Assembly: GCA_040779335.1 (NCBI GenBank)
Contig: JBFONV010000004.1
Span: 62,001 to 126,000 of the forward strand
From: JBFONV01 sp040779335
GTDB lineage: Bacteria; Pseudomonadota; Gammaproteobacteria; Enterobacterales; Alteromonadaceae
Length of the DNA: 64,000 nucleotides
Direction of reading: 5' to 3'
The stretch's first letter is position 1; every line of letters begins with the position of its first letter. The position numbers and the translations under genes are program-made. This document shows positions 17,501-25,183 of the stretch, one piece after another. The notes beneath the pieces were generated by a model. It did not search any database. It saw nothing but the letters and a program-made list of their open reading frames with translations, and had not been told where the DNA came from.

Positions 17501-17651
17501 TTCGGAAGTGATGAGTCGTATAGCCGCACCTATGGTGGGCGGAATGACAAGTGCAGTGATACTAACCCTTATTGTGCTGCCTGCTATTTACTCAATCGTT
17601 AAAAAGCCCGAAGTAAATTTCTTTAACAAAGAGTTACCAAACAATGATTAG
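14502..17651 (+). CDS. cusA: Cu(I)/Ag(I)-exporting RND pump CusA
   Basis: 1049 residues from the ATG at 14502; a GTG one codon earlier is less likely. It is a heavy-metal-efflux RND pump with 12 membrane helices and two large periplasmic loops, using the proton gradient. The three methionines that bind Cu/Ag in E. coli CusA (M573, M623, M672) are found at constant offset as M566 (in MYMP), M616 (in PLTMIET) and M665 (in RIDMLATG), which separates it from Zn/Co/Cd pumps of the CzcA type. Helix 4 carries the charged IGAMTDGAIVMIEN segment of the proton relay. It ends inside the start of the next PepSY gene (8-bp overlap). Confidence 0.96.
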   Translation: MIESIIRWSIGNRFFVLLVTLIIAFGGLYSLKNTPVDAIPDLSDVQVIIKTSYPGQAPQVVQDQVTFPLTTAMLSVPGAQTVRGYSFFGDSYVYIIFDDDTDLYWARSRVLEYLSQVASSLPDSAKPQLGPDATGVGWVYIYALTDKSGNHDLSQLRSIQDWFLKYELQTVAGVSEVAAVGGMVKQYQVQVDPDKLRAYNVPLSHIQTALKRGNKETGASVVEMAEAEYMVTATGYIQSVQDIEKIPLGINEQGTPLRIGDVANVNLGPQMRRGIAELNGEGEVVGGIVVMRFGENAQQTINGVKEKLESLKSSLPEGVEVVPVYDRSKLIDRAVDNLWSKLLEELAVVAIVCVAFLFHLRSSIVAVVTLPLGILVSFIVMYMQGVNANIMSLGGIAIAIGAMTDGAIVMIENMHKHMEKTPLTDENRWQIVAKAACEVGPALFFSLLIITVSFLPVFILEAQEGRMFSPLAYTKTYAMAASAGLAITLVPVLMGYFIRGKVISEKKNPLNRLLIAIYMPVLRQVMKFPKLTIVAAVLVTVVGFWPVDKIGSEFIPPLDEGDLMYMPTTYPGISIGKARELLQQTDKLIRTVPEVENVFGKVGRAETATDPAPLTMIETFIQLKPQEEWREGVTTESLKAEFDNLVKFPGLTNAWVMPIKTRIDMLATGIKTPVGIKVAGPDLNTIQEIGQQIEQLLPRVEGTASVYSERVAGGRYIKVDISREKASRFGLNIEDVQQVVSTAIGGMNVTQTVEGQERYPVNLRYPQDYRDSPEQLSRLPVVTPNGQRIALGDVADIRVENGPPGIKSENARLNGWTFIDIDGVDIGSYVENAKEHLAKNLTLPVGYSITWAGQYEYMERAKEKLTYVLPLTLAIIVILLYLNFRAFSEVAIIIVTLPMAMIGGLWLMYFEGFNFSVAVGVGFIALAGVAVEIGVIMLVYLNQALTELKEEAKERGKLISDNEYQEALLHGAGLRVRPVMMTVATIIIGLLPILYGTGTGSEVMSRIAAPMVGGMTSAVILTLIVLPAIYSIVKKPEVNFFNKELPNND

Positions 17652-18351
17652 CTGGGCTAGGAAATATCACAAATGGCTAATGGCTTTTGTAGGGATACAG
17701 TTTCTATTTTGGTCTGTTACTGGCATGTATATGGTGAGTATGGATATTCACTATATACACGGCGAGTCTTTGGTTAACAGTGAGGAAGCCAAGATAGATA
17801 TAGCAAAGGTGAACTATGCTATTGCCGATCTTGTTGCCAATTACACTGAAGCGAGCAGTATTACGCTTACTCAAAGTATGGGTAAACCTTTGTATACCTT
17901 CACTGATGGTGAAAAGGGGAAAGTTGCCGTTGATGCCAATACTGGCGTTTTACAGCCCCTTATTGATGAAGTAAAAGCTAAAGAAATTGCCCAATATTAC
18001 TACGCACAAAAGCATGATATTAACAGCGTGAGGCTTATTAAAGCGGTATCTGATATGCCTGCTGAGTTATCTCCAAGGCACTTACCTGTTTGGCGAGTGA
18101 CTTTTGATAACTATGCAACTCCAACCTTATATATAAATCAGCATACCGGGGCACTAGTCGCAAAACGCCATGACTACTGGCGTTTATTTGATTGGATGTG
18201 GCGTTTTCACATTATGGATTACGATGACGGTGAAAATGTGTCTAACTGGTTTTTATTTTTAGTTGCTGTATTGGGGCTTATGGCTGCTTTAACTGGCGCA
18301 GTGTTAACTTACTTTCGTGTGCTTTCTCCAAAGAAAGAGGAAGTAATGTAA
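17644..18351 (+). CDS. PepSY-domain membrane protein
   Basis: 235 residues. It opens with a membrane helix in the PepSY-TM form (YHKWLMAFVGIQFLFWSVTGMYM), has a periplasmic part with two PepSY-like units (the second LPVWRVTFDNYATPTLYINQHTGALVAKRHD), and closes with WRLFDWMWRFHIMDYDD and a final helix (FLFLVAVLGLMAALTGAVL). The conserved His residues near the membrane are those that carry haem in PepSY-TM reductases. It overlaps cusA by 8 bp and the following gene by one base, so the two PepSY proteins are made with the pump. I infer a paired membrane redox unit. Confidence 0.82.
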   Translation: MISWARKYHKWLMAFVGIQFLFWSVTGMYMVSMDIHYIHGESLVNSEEAKIDIAKVNYAIADLVANYTEASSITLTQSMGKPLYTFTDGEKGKVAVDANTGVLQPLIDEVKAKEIAQYYYAQKHDINSVRLIKAVSDMPAELSPRHLPVWRVTFDNYATPTLYINQHTGALVAKRHDYWRLFDWMWRFHIMDYDDGENVSNWFLFLVAVLGLMAALTGAVLTYFRVLSPKKEEVM

Positions 18352-20195
18352 TGCAAATATACAAATTGAATACTTCGGTGCACAAATGGCTTTCTTTGAT
18401 TGTTGGTCTACAACTAATGCTCTGGTTGGGCACAGGCTTATACTTCAACCTAATGGATCATAGTAAAGCCGGTGGTAATGAGTTTAGGGTTCACTCGCAT
18501 GATGAAGGAAGTGCTGCTAATTTTGAGCTAATTTCAGTTAGCGACATAAATAGTGACTCGGCGTTGGAAGTAAAACTCATTTGGGTTTTACATCAGCCTT
18601 ATTATCACGTCATCTTTGAGGAGGGGCAGCATAGTAACCAAAAGCGTCGTTCAATGTTATTTGATGCTGTGACTGGCCAACATTTTCAGCTGTCTGCAGA
18701 ACAAGTGTTAACCTTGGCTCAAGATTCTTATTCTGGTCCTGGGCAATTCTCTACTCCAGTGCTAGCTCAGCCACCATTTGCTGATCATGTAAGACAACAG
18801 AATCCTATGTGGCAAGTTGCTGTTGAGGATGACAATAGTACGACAATTTACTTAGATAGTGTAACAGGTCAAGTATTGAGTCATGCCAATGATGATTTCA
18901 GGTTAAAAAATCTGATGATGAAGCTTCACTTCATGGATTACGCCAACACTGGAGGCTTTAATCATTGGTTGATTATTTCATTTGCCATTGCCACTTTGAT
19001 GCTTTCATTAACGGGCATTACGTGGCTAATTCAACAGTATCAAAATGGGTTACTGAAATTTAGCTGGAGTGGCAAAAAGCAAAAAATTTCAGTGACTTTT
19101 GCAGAAGACGGAACAAGCGCTGACATTTCTGTACTTGGCAGTTCAACTGTGCTGGGAGGGCTAGCAAAGTCACACGTTTACTTACCATCAAGTTGTGGTG
19201 GTGGTGGTACCTGTGGCAAATGTTTGTTCTTAAGTTCAGAGAAACTACCCATCACCTCGTCCGAGCAAGAACATTTATCTACTGAACAACTAAATACAGG
19301 TTACCGACTGGGATGTCAGCACGCAGTCTCGGAAGTTAGTGCTATTGAAATCAGTGCAAGTCGTGATATTGAGAGTCATGAGTTAGTCGTTGTTGCGACT
19401 AATTTCATTACACCATTTATAAAAGAGGTAAAGTTTAAGCTTAAATCAGGCAAACAATTGTCATATAAAGCAGGGGCATATATGCAATTTGAAGTACCTG
19501 CAGGAATGAATGCCTTGAGACCTGATGATATGCCAGCAGATTTTGAAAAATACTGGGAAAACTATGCTCGCGGAAGATTCAATCATGAAGGGGCGACTCG
19601 TCACTACTCTTTGGCTAACTTTGACCAAGAAACCGATGTGTTAACCTTTAACGTTCGCTGGCAAACCGCAAAAGATGGCGGTAGGGCCGGGATTGGTTCA
19701 AGTTATTTAGGTTCACTGCAAGTAGGAGACACTATATTAGCTAAAGGTCCCTTTTCTGACTTTTACGCCTCCTCCAATACAGATCCAAACCAAAAGAGGC
19801 ACCGCGTTTTTATTGGAGCAGGGTCAGGGCTTGCTCCACTAAGAGCCATTATCTTTGAGCAGATAAAAAAGAAAGATTATCAGGGGGATATAACGCTGAT
19901 TTACGGTGCTCGAACGGAAGACGACTTGTTATACCATAGCGAGTTGACCGCGCTGGCAGCACAATATGCAAAATTTTGTTACATCCCAACGCTATCTTGT
20001 CCTACAGAACAATGGGAAGGTCGTTCCGGCTATGTACAGCAGGTGCTACTGACGCTTTTGAGTAAAGGCGTAGAACCGTCAGCGACAGAGTTTTATCTGT
20101 GTGGCCCTGAGGCGATGATGAGTCAGGTGGAAGAGATAATAATAGATATTGGCGTACCAATTGAACAAATATTTAAAGACAAATTTAGTCGTTAA
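18351..20195 (+). CDS. PepSY-TM / 2Fe-2S ferredoxin / FAD-NAD(P)H reductase fusion (NqrF-like)
   Basis: 614 residues in three parts. Residues 1-235 are a PepSY-TM unit (HKWLSLIVGLQLMLWLGTGLYF; IYLDSVTGQVLSH; MMKLHFMDYA; a last helix FAIATLMLSLTGITWL). Residues about 245-340 are a plant-type ferredoxin domain with C282, C288, C291 and C322 (SSCGGGGTCGKC). The rest is a ferredoxin-NADP-reductase-type module with the flavin motif RHYSLANFD (R417) and the nucleotide motif GAGSGLAPLR. The order and motifs of the last two match NqrF, the NADH-oxidising subunit of Na+-NQR, whose single anchor is here replaced by the PepSY unit. Likely role: moving electrons from NAD(P)H across the membrane, perhaps to Cu or Fe. 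Confidence 0.88.
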   Translation: MQIYKLNTSVHKWLSLIVGLQLMLWLGTGLYFNLMDHSKAGGNEFRVHSHDEGSAANFELISVSDINSDSALEVKLIWVLHQPYYHVIFEEGQHSNQKRRSMLFDAVTGQHFQLSAEQVLTLAQDSYSGPGQFSTPVLAQPPFADHVRQQNPMWQVAVEDDNSTTIYLDSVTGQVLSHANDDFRLKNLMMKLHFMDYANTGGFNHWLIISFAIATLMLSLTGITWLIQQYQNGLLKFSWSGKKQKISVTFAEDGTSADISVLGSSTVLGGLAKSHVYLPSSCGGGGTCGKCLFLSSEKLPITSSEQEHLSTEQLNTGYRLGCQHAVSEVSAIEISASRDIESHELVVVATNFITPFIKEVKFKLKSGKQLSYKAGAYMQFEVPAGMNALRPDDMPADFEKYWENYARGRFNHEGATRHYSLANFDQETDVLTFNVRWQTAKDGGRAGIGSSYLGSLQVGDTILAKGPFSDFYASSNTDPNQKRHRVFIGAGSGLAPLRAIIFEQIKKKDYQGDITLIYGARTEDDLLYHSELTALAAQYAKFCYIPTLSCPTEQWEGRSGYVQQVLLTLLSKGVEPSATEFYLCGPEAMMSQVEEIIIDIGVPIEQIFKDKFSR

Positions 20196-20220
20196 TTCAT
20201 AAATTAAAATAGAGGTAAAT

Positions 20221-20568
20221 ATGAAGGCATTCATCAAATTTTTAATGGTTATTAGCTTAGCGTTCAGCGTAAATGTTTTTGCTCATGTGAGTTTAGAAAA
20301 GAGTACTCCAGCTGACAATGCAATGCTAATGACATCTCCAGAGGTATTGGCATTGACGTTCAGTAAGGAAGTACGTGTAGTCAAAATCTCATTAAAAAAT
20401 GAGCAAGGTATAAAATTTAAGTTTGATTTTAAACCTTCAAAAGAAGCAAATACTGAATTTTCTTGGAAGCTACCTAAATTGACCCCTGCTAACTACATCG
20501 TTGAAGTAACTTTTTTAGGCAAAGATGGTCACAAGATGAAAGATAGCTTTGGTTTTATGGTCCATTAA
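20221..20568 (+). CDS. copC: CopC-type periplasmic copper-binding protein
   Basis: 115 residues, the size of the CopC domain. The signal peptide ends FAHVSLEKSTPADN, placing His at or next to the mature N-terminus, the Cu(II) ligand position of CopC. The second His is in FLGKDGHKMKDSFGFMV, and the middle LALTFSKEVRVVKISLKN is the usual beta sandwich. AGAGG precedes the ATG. It is followed after 18 bp by copD, the standard partner. Confidence 0.9.
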   Translation: MKAFIKFLMVISLAFSVNVFAHVSLEKSTPADNAMLMTSPEVLALTFSKEVRVVKISLKNEQGIKFKFDFKPSKEANTEFSWKLPKLTPANYIVEVTFLGKDGHKMKDSFGFMVH

Positions 20569-20586
20569 CCAAATAGAGTAATTGTT

Positions 20587-21492
20587 ATGGAAATGTATAT
20601 CTGGAATACCGTCATTGTACTATCGAAAATTTTATTTTACGTTGGCTTTGCCTGTATCGCTGGTTATACATTTTTCAGTCAATTCTTTAATCAAGTTGAA
20701 TCCGATAATAAATTAAAGATCGAGCAGTTAAAACTATTTAACTGGGTGAAGGTGTCGGTAGTCGCCGCTTTGATTGCAAATGTTATTTCGTTCTTTGCCA
20801 GTACGGGCGCAATGGCCGAAGAAGGTATTCAAGGTGCGTTTGATCCTGATATGTTAGATATCATGTGGGACTCTTCTATTGGTGATGGAACTTTGCTTCG
20901 GATCATTGGGTTAACATTGACAATACTCGCATTAGTATTACCTTTCAGATTCAGGTCAACAGCACTAAGCAATTGCCTTAAACAAGGCATTTTGATGTTT
21001 AGTTTATTAACACTTGCATACTCATATACCTTGTTAGGGCATGTATCCGAATTAGGTGTTTTTGAAAGAGCCTTATTAATCTTTCATGTGCTTGTTATGG
21101 CATGGTGGTTTGGTGCGCTTTTTCCACTTAAACAGGCTTGCCATGTACTGGACGACGACAAGCTTTATTTGTTGATGGAAACATTCGGCAAGCAAGCGAG
21201 TGTCGTGGTGAGTTTATTGTTACTTGCTGGTCTTTTATTAGCTATTCAATTAGTCAGTAGTGTTGAAGCATTATTGACTTCAAGCTACGGGCAAACATTG
21301 TTACTAAAACTGCTTTTCGTCATTTCCATATTGGCCATTGCTGTTAAACATAAATTAAAACTCGTCCCACAAATTAAAAATAACGATGGTAGAAAAGCGT
21401 TATCTAAGTCGATCTCTATAGAAATGCTCATTGCCGTTGCCATTTTATTTATTAGCGCAGGACTGACTAGCGTTGTTGGCCCTTCAAATTAA
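20587..21492 (+). CDS. copD: CopD-domain inner-membrane protein
   Basis: 301 residues with about eight membrane helices. The CopD family pattern is seen: the LSKILFYVGFACIAGYTFF start, GDGTLLRIIGL, LLGHVSELGVFERALLIFHVLVMAWWFGALFPLK split across helices 4-5, and a Lys-rich C-terminal loop followed by a last helix ending GLTSVVGPSN. His residues in LLGHVSE and LIFHVLV are conserved in the family. CopC and CopD are thought to move copper across the inner membrane. It is in the same transcription direction, with short gaps on both sides. Confidence 0.9.
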   Translation: MEMYIWNTVIVLSKILFYVGFACIAGYTFFSQFFNQVESDNKLKIEQLKLFNWVKVSVVAALIANVISFFASTGAMAEEGIQGAFDPDMLDIMWDSSIGDGTLLRIIGLTLTILALVLPFRFRSTALSNCLKQGILMFSLLTLAYSYTLLGHVSELGVFERALLIFHVLVMAWWFGALFPLKQACHVLDDDKLYLLMETFGKQASVVVSLLLLAGLLLAIQLVSSVEALLTSSYGQTLLLKLLFVISILAIAVKHKLKLVPQIKNNDGRKALSKSISIEMLIAVAILFISAGLTSVVGPSN

Positions 21493-21507
21493 AACCTAAA
21501 AGAGAGA

Positions 21508-21984
21508 ATGAAAATGAAAACAAAAACAATAAATACACTACTCGTTTTTTTAATGACTTTCAGCCTTACAGCAAACGCTCATGGCGATAAGGAAAAAGAC
21601 AAAGGCTTATTTAAAGGTATAGATACTCCTGCTGCAAAAGTTGTTTTGGCTTTTCACCAAGCACTAGAAACAGGTAATAAAGAGCTTGCACGTGCGCAGC
21701 TAGCCGACGATGTCACCATTTATGAGGGCGGTGGTGTTGAAAGAAGCGCAGATGAATACGCGCATCATCACATGTTATCGGATATGAAGTATTTGGCTGC
21801 GGTAAAAAGCAAAACATTGGAGCACCAAGTAACAGTACTTGATAATACCGCTATCTCTGCTTCGCGAAGTCACACCAAAGGCATATACAAAGGCAAAGAG
21901 CGCGATTATCAAGGCATGGAAACTATGGTGCTAGAAAAACAAAGCGGCGAATGGAAAATCAAGCACATTCATTGGTCGCATTAA
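21508..21984 (+). CDS. Exported NTF2-like (DUF4440/SnoaL) protein
   Basis: 158 residues with a signal peptide (TLLVFLMTFSLTANAHG). It has an NTF2-like fold with AKVVLAFHQALETGNKELARAQLADDVTIYEGGGVERSADEYAHHHM, then VTVLDNTAISASRSHTKGIYKG and GMETMVLEKQSGEWKIKHIHWSH. Several His residues (HGDKE after cleavage, AHHHM, KHIHWSH) could hold copper; this is inferred from context. It is part of the same run, 15 bp after copD. A second in-frame ATG two codons in is equally possible as start. Confidence 0.8.
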   Translation: MKMKTKTINTLLVFLMTFSLTANAHGDKEKDKGLFKGIDTPAAKVVLAFHQALETGNKELARAQLADDVTIYEGGGVERSADEYAHHHMLSDMKYLAAVKSKTLEHQVTVLDNTAISASRSHTKGIYKGKERDYQGMETMVLEKQSGEWKIKHIHWSH

Positions 21985-22048
21985 TTTATTGATCAAAACA
22001 GCTGAGAACAAAATATTTTGAATAAAGTTGATGTGTTGGAGACACTTG

Positions 22049-22744
22049 ATGCCAAGTAATATGATTAAAATACTGCTGTATTTCGCTATGGCAGTATTAG
22101 CATTAGTAAGTATTGAAGCCTTTGCTCATGGGGTTGATGATAAAACACGCGTTTTTTTAGAGCAAAATACTGGTGTGCAATTTATCCCTTTTCTGTATAT
22201 CGGTGCTAAGCACATGATAACGGGCTATGACCACTTACTGTTTTTAGTTGGGGTTATTTTCTTTTTGTACCGCAGCAGAGATGTTTTGCTTTATGTCACT
22301 ATGTTTACGATTGGTCATAGCTCAACGCTTTTGTTTGGCGTATTAAGTGATGTTCAAGTTAACGCCTATTTAATAGATGCAATAATTGGCTTCTCCGTTA
22401 TTTATAAAGGTTTCGACAACTTAGGTGGTTTCAAACGCTGTTTTAACTGGCAACCTAATACGCAATGGGCGGTGCTTATTTTTGGTCTATTTCATGGCTT
22501 CGGATTAGCCACTAAATTGCAGGAGTTCAGTCTGCCTGAAGAAGGTTTAATCACTAATTTAATTGCTTTTAATATTGGTGTTGAGCTTGGGCAATTTGCC
22601 GCATTGGCGATCATTCTGATTGTCATTAATGCCTGGCGAAAACTGCCGTCCTTTCAACGATTATCAACAATGACAAATACTGCGCTAATGAGTGCGGGCT
22701 GCATGTTGATAGGTTTTCAGTTAACAGGCTATTTTATTGGCTAA
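22049..22744 (+). CDS. HupE/UreJ-family membrane protein
   Basis: 231 residues from the ATG at 22049, chosen for its GGAG 7 bp upstream; a TTG at 22028 would precede it. The signal or first helix ends EAFAHGVDD. The HupE/UreJ pattern is IGAKHMITGYDHLLFLVGVIFF, FTIGHSSTLL, then LIFGLFHGFGLATKLQ and IAFNIGVELGQFAAL, with six to seven helices. Related proteins are nickel or cobalt permeases; in copper clusters the substrate may be copper, but I only infer this. The His-rich helix motifs are intact. Confidence 0.85.
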   Translation: MPSNMIKILLYFAMAVLALVSIEAFAHGVDDKTRVFLEQNTGVQFIPFLYIGAKHMITGYDHLLFLVGVIFFLYRSRDVLLYVTMFTIGHSSTLLFGVLSDVQVNAYLIDAIIGFSVIYKGFDNLGGFKRCFNWQPNTQWAVLIFGLFHGFGLATKLQEFSLPEEGLITNLIAFNIGVELGQFAALAIILIVINAWRKLPSFQRLSTMTNTALMSAGCMLIGFQLTGYFIG

Positions 22745-22783
22745 TTGATATCACTTTAGAACATTTATAAGAAAGAGAATTTT

Positions 22784-23308
22784 ATGCAACACTCAGTAAG
22801 TACTAAAACTTTAGCTAAAGCATCATTATCCGCAATTATAGTTGCCGTGATTGCTTTAGTGACCTTTATATTGCCAGCAGAATACAATATTGATCCGACG
22901 GGGATTGGCAATAAATTAGGCTTGACCGCTTTGGCAAAAGCGGCAGAAGTAGAGTCATCAGTAATGCCCGCAAGTGAAGGCAGCGATGAATTTGAAATTA
23001 TCGAAGTTATTGTGCCAGCAGGGCGTGGTATCGAGTACAAATTTTTCATGAAACAGTATGAAAAAATGACCTACGAGTGGTTAACCGATGGCGCGCCATT
23101 GTATTTTGATTTGCATGGCGAGCCACAAGGTGACACTACTGGGTATTTTGAAAGCTATACCATAGCAACCGCTACTGAAATGAAAGGAAGTTATACAACA
23201 CCATTTGCCGGTTCGCACGGCTGGTATTGGAAAAATACCTCCGACAAGCCCGTTGCTATTCAATTAATGGTGAAAGGGCAGTATCAAGTGATTGGTTTGA
23301 AACAATAA
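22784..23308 (+). CDS. Membrane-anchored periplasmic protein of unknown function
   Basis: 174 residues. One N-terminal helix (about 15-32, AIIVAVIALVTFILPAEY) is followed by a periplasmic domain with EIIEVIVPAGRGIEYKFFMKQYEKMTYEWLTDGAPLYFDLHGEP and ending FAGSHGWYWKNTSDKPVAIQLMVKGQY. The pattern GSHGWYWKN looks like a cupredoxin-like or jelly-roll fold, but I cannot assign it. I have seen proteins of this type named transmembrane anchor protein; no mechanism is known. It sits between the HupE gene and a small HGEHG protein gene in the copper run. Confidence 0.65.
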   Translation: MQHSVSTKTLAKASLSAIIVAVIALVTFILPAEYNIDPTGIGNKLGLTALAKAAEVESSVMPASEGSDEFEIIEVIVPAGRGIEYKFFMKQYEKMTYEWLTDGAPLYFDLHGEPQGDTTGYFESYTIATATEMKGSYTTPFAGSHGWYWKNTSDKPVAIQLMVKGQYQVIGLKQ

Positions 23309-23334
23309 ATAGTTGCAATAACAGGAAAAAGAAC

Positions 23335-23667
23335 ATGAATAAATTATTAGCCGTATTAGTTATCTGTAGTGCATTGTTCGCAGTAAAGTCATTTGCACAT
23401 GGTGAACACGGGGTGATCAGTGGGCAAAAAGCGTTAAGTATTGCTGCTAAAGCGATAAACAAAATGACCTTTAAAGATTTAGGGTTTGAAGTTGGCAAAT
23501 TAGATGGGTCATGGAAAGCGATAGACAACACGCAGCTTTCTATCGTCAGCATAGAGGATACCTTTTTCCTAGTGAGTGCAACCAACTCAAGTAACGATGA
23601 GAAAGTTTATTTTAAAATTGCTAAAAATGGTCAAGTGTTAGCGGTTAAATCAAGCTCAGATTTTTAG
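23335..23667 (+). CDS. Small exported HGEHG protein (DUF6488-like)
   Basis: 110 residues from the ATG at 23335 (AGGA upstream). The signal peptide ends KSFAHGEHGVISGQ, leaving a His-rich mature N-terminus. The remaining 85 residues have a PepSY-like alpha+beta look: ALSIAAKAINKMTFKDLGFEVGKLDGSWKAI, then YFKIAKNGQVLAVK. I think it belongs to DUF6488 but could not check. The mature HGEHG could bind Cu(II) or Ni(II). It is the last gene of the copper run, followed by a palindromic repeat. Confidence 0.65.
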   Translation: MNKLLAVLVICSALFAVKSFAHGEHGVISGQKALSIAAKAINKMTFKDLGFEVGKLDGSWKAIDNTQLSIVSIEDTFFLVSATNSSNDEKVYFKIAKNGQVLAVKSSSDF

Positions 23668-23670
23668 GCG

Positions 23671-23756
23671 CATTGTCGCGGTGCCGACGAAACCCAAGGG
23701 GCATTGCACGCCAAAATCCCCTTGGTGTGCTGCGGCCACCGGCACAATATAACTAA
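23671..23756. repeat. Palindromic intergenic repeat, CCAAGGGG family
   Basis: It has TTGTCGCGGTGCC near its left end and GGCCACCGGCAC near its right. Inside, CCAAGGGG pairs with CCCCTTGG around CATTGCACGCCAAAAT. It shares the order CCAAGGGG(C)-TTG/TTA-ACGCCAA-ACACC with elements at 24.7 and 28.9 kb, and the CCAAGGGG stem with 161-194. It may act as the terminator of the copper run. Confidence 0.55.
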
Positions 23757-23817
23757 AAAGATAAGCGAAGTTGTAAAGTAGTTAGCTGTTTAATTTATCA
23801 AGCGTAAAAATGAAACT

Positions 23818-24579
23818 CTATTTTGAATATCGACCTAATATCAATTCTTCTTGTAATTCTTCTAATCTTCCGTTTTTAGCCATAATAGAGAGACCTTTAT
23901 TAAACTGTTTAACTAACTGCTTACTGTTTTTTTGCGCTTTAGGAAAAAGTAAATGCCCAGTACGCATACTTAAAGAGGGCTGCATTACTTCTACTCGATT
24001 GATTTGTTCTTTGGCAAATAAATTTTGCAGGTGATGCCAGCCAACGGTTTCTTGAGATGGGGTGACATCAATTCGTCCTAGCAATAACATCTTAAAATTT
24101 TGCATATCTGAGGTAACAATGGAAATTCTTTCACTATTATCTTCAGCGTATTGCCAAAGTTCTGGTGTATAGGTATAGCTGCGGGTTAAGCCTATGGTTA
24201 AATCGTCAAAGTCTGACAGGTTCTTCCAGATAATCGGCTTTTCTGATTTTAATCGAAAAAAGACCACATTTTCCTTTGAAAGCGGATCGCTTAAATAAAA
24301 ATCTTGCATGTGCTTTGGGTCTTTATACCAATATGAAGTGGCATCGGCATTACCAAATTTTGCTTCTTCATAGGAACGTGCCCATGGATAAAAAACAAAT
24401 TTAACGTCTATATTTACCTGTGCAAAAGCTTCTTCAATTATTTGACTGACGTAGCCATAGTTTGGAGCGCTTTTGGAAATATATGGTGGCCATTCCGATG
24501 TACTAATTTTAATTATCTGATTTGCCGATAATCCGTTAGTAACCAACAAACTGGCGAATAGCCAAAGCCATTTCTTCAT
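23818..24579 (-). CDS. Periplasmic solute-binding protein, SBP_bac_3 type (orphan)
   Basis: 253 residues with a signal peptide (WLWLFASLLVTNGLSAN). It opens ISTSEWPPYISKSAPNYGYVSQIIEEAF, has FYPWARSYEEAKFGNADAT, and later MLLLGRIDVTPSQETVGWHHL and VKQFNKGLSIM. It is the close paralogue of the gene at 36543-37328, sharing WPPY.S.S.P..G..SQI, PWARSYE.AK and LL.GRID..... No transporter genes adjoin. It faces the copper run convergently. Confidence 0.82.
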   Translation of the reverse strand: MKKWLWLFASLLVTNGLSANQIIKISTSEWPPYISKSAPNYGYVSQIIEEAFAQVNIDVKFVFYPWARSYEEAKFGNADATSYWYKDPKHMQDFYLSDPLSKENVVFFRLKSEKPIIWKNLSDFDDLTIGLTRSYTYTPELWQYAEDNSERISIVTSDMQNFKMLLLGRIDVTPSQETVGWHHLQNLFAKEQINRVEVMQPSLSMRTGHLLFPKAQKNSKQLVKQFNKGLSIMAKNGRLEELQEELILGRYSK

Positions 24580-25183
24580 CCTTATGCTTTCCTTTTTGCT
24601 ATGTCGATAACTTAAAGGTTAGTACTCTTGTCACAAAAATCAATTGGCGTAGTGTTGTGGTTTTTATGATTAAAGTACTATTAGTATTGACTTTTTAACT
24701 AGGTTGTCGCGAAGGCAACGACACAAAAGGGTTGTTAAACGCCAATAACACCTTTTGATATTCCATGGTGCTGCTAATAAATGGCTTTAAGTTTTTTGGG
24801 CTGTGAACTGACTAGTAAAAACTAAGAAATCCAGATAATGCCAACGATAAACCAACAACTTCACTTTTGTTTGACGCATACCTCTTTCAATAATGTAAAG
24901 GTAAGATAACAGGTTGGCCTGTTAAATTATCGTTAACATTGCGTAAAGATAAGATAACAGCTAAGCTCGTCTAGTGTTTTGAAAATGCTGTAATCACGTG
25001 GCATATGGTTCAGTTTAATTTCACATAAATAATTGTTACAACAGTCACCTCAAAAGATTGAACATTAACTTGATGTTAGTTTTTCGATAAATAAAACTCA
25101 TCAAAAATTAAGAGGTGAAGCAGTCTGTTTTTAATGTAAATCCAGAAAATAATGAAAATAATGAAAATTGGAGAGTTAAAAGA
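24580..25183. promoter_or_regulatory. Upstream region of the subtilase gene, with repeats
   Basis: No gene seen in 604 bp. A repeat-family element (AAAGGGTTGTTAAACGCCAATAACACCTTTT) occupies about 24732-24764. Two direct repeats GTAAAG(G/A)TAAGATAACAG lie at 24895-24912 and 24953-24970, 17 of 18 bases identical and 58 bp apart, with a GTTAAC between them. They could be binding sites for a regulator of the subtilase gene, or a relic of duplication. Confidence 0.4.
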
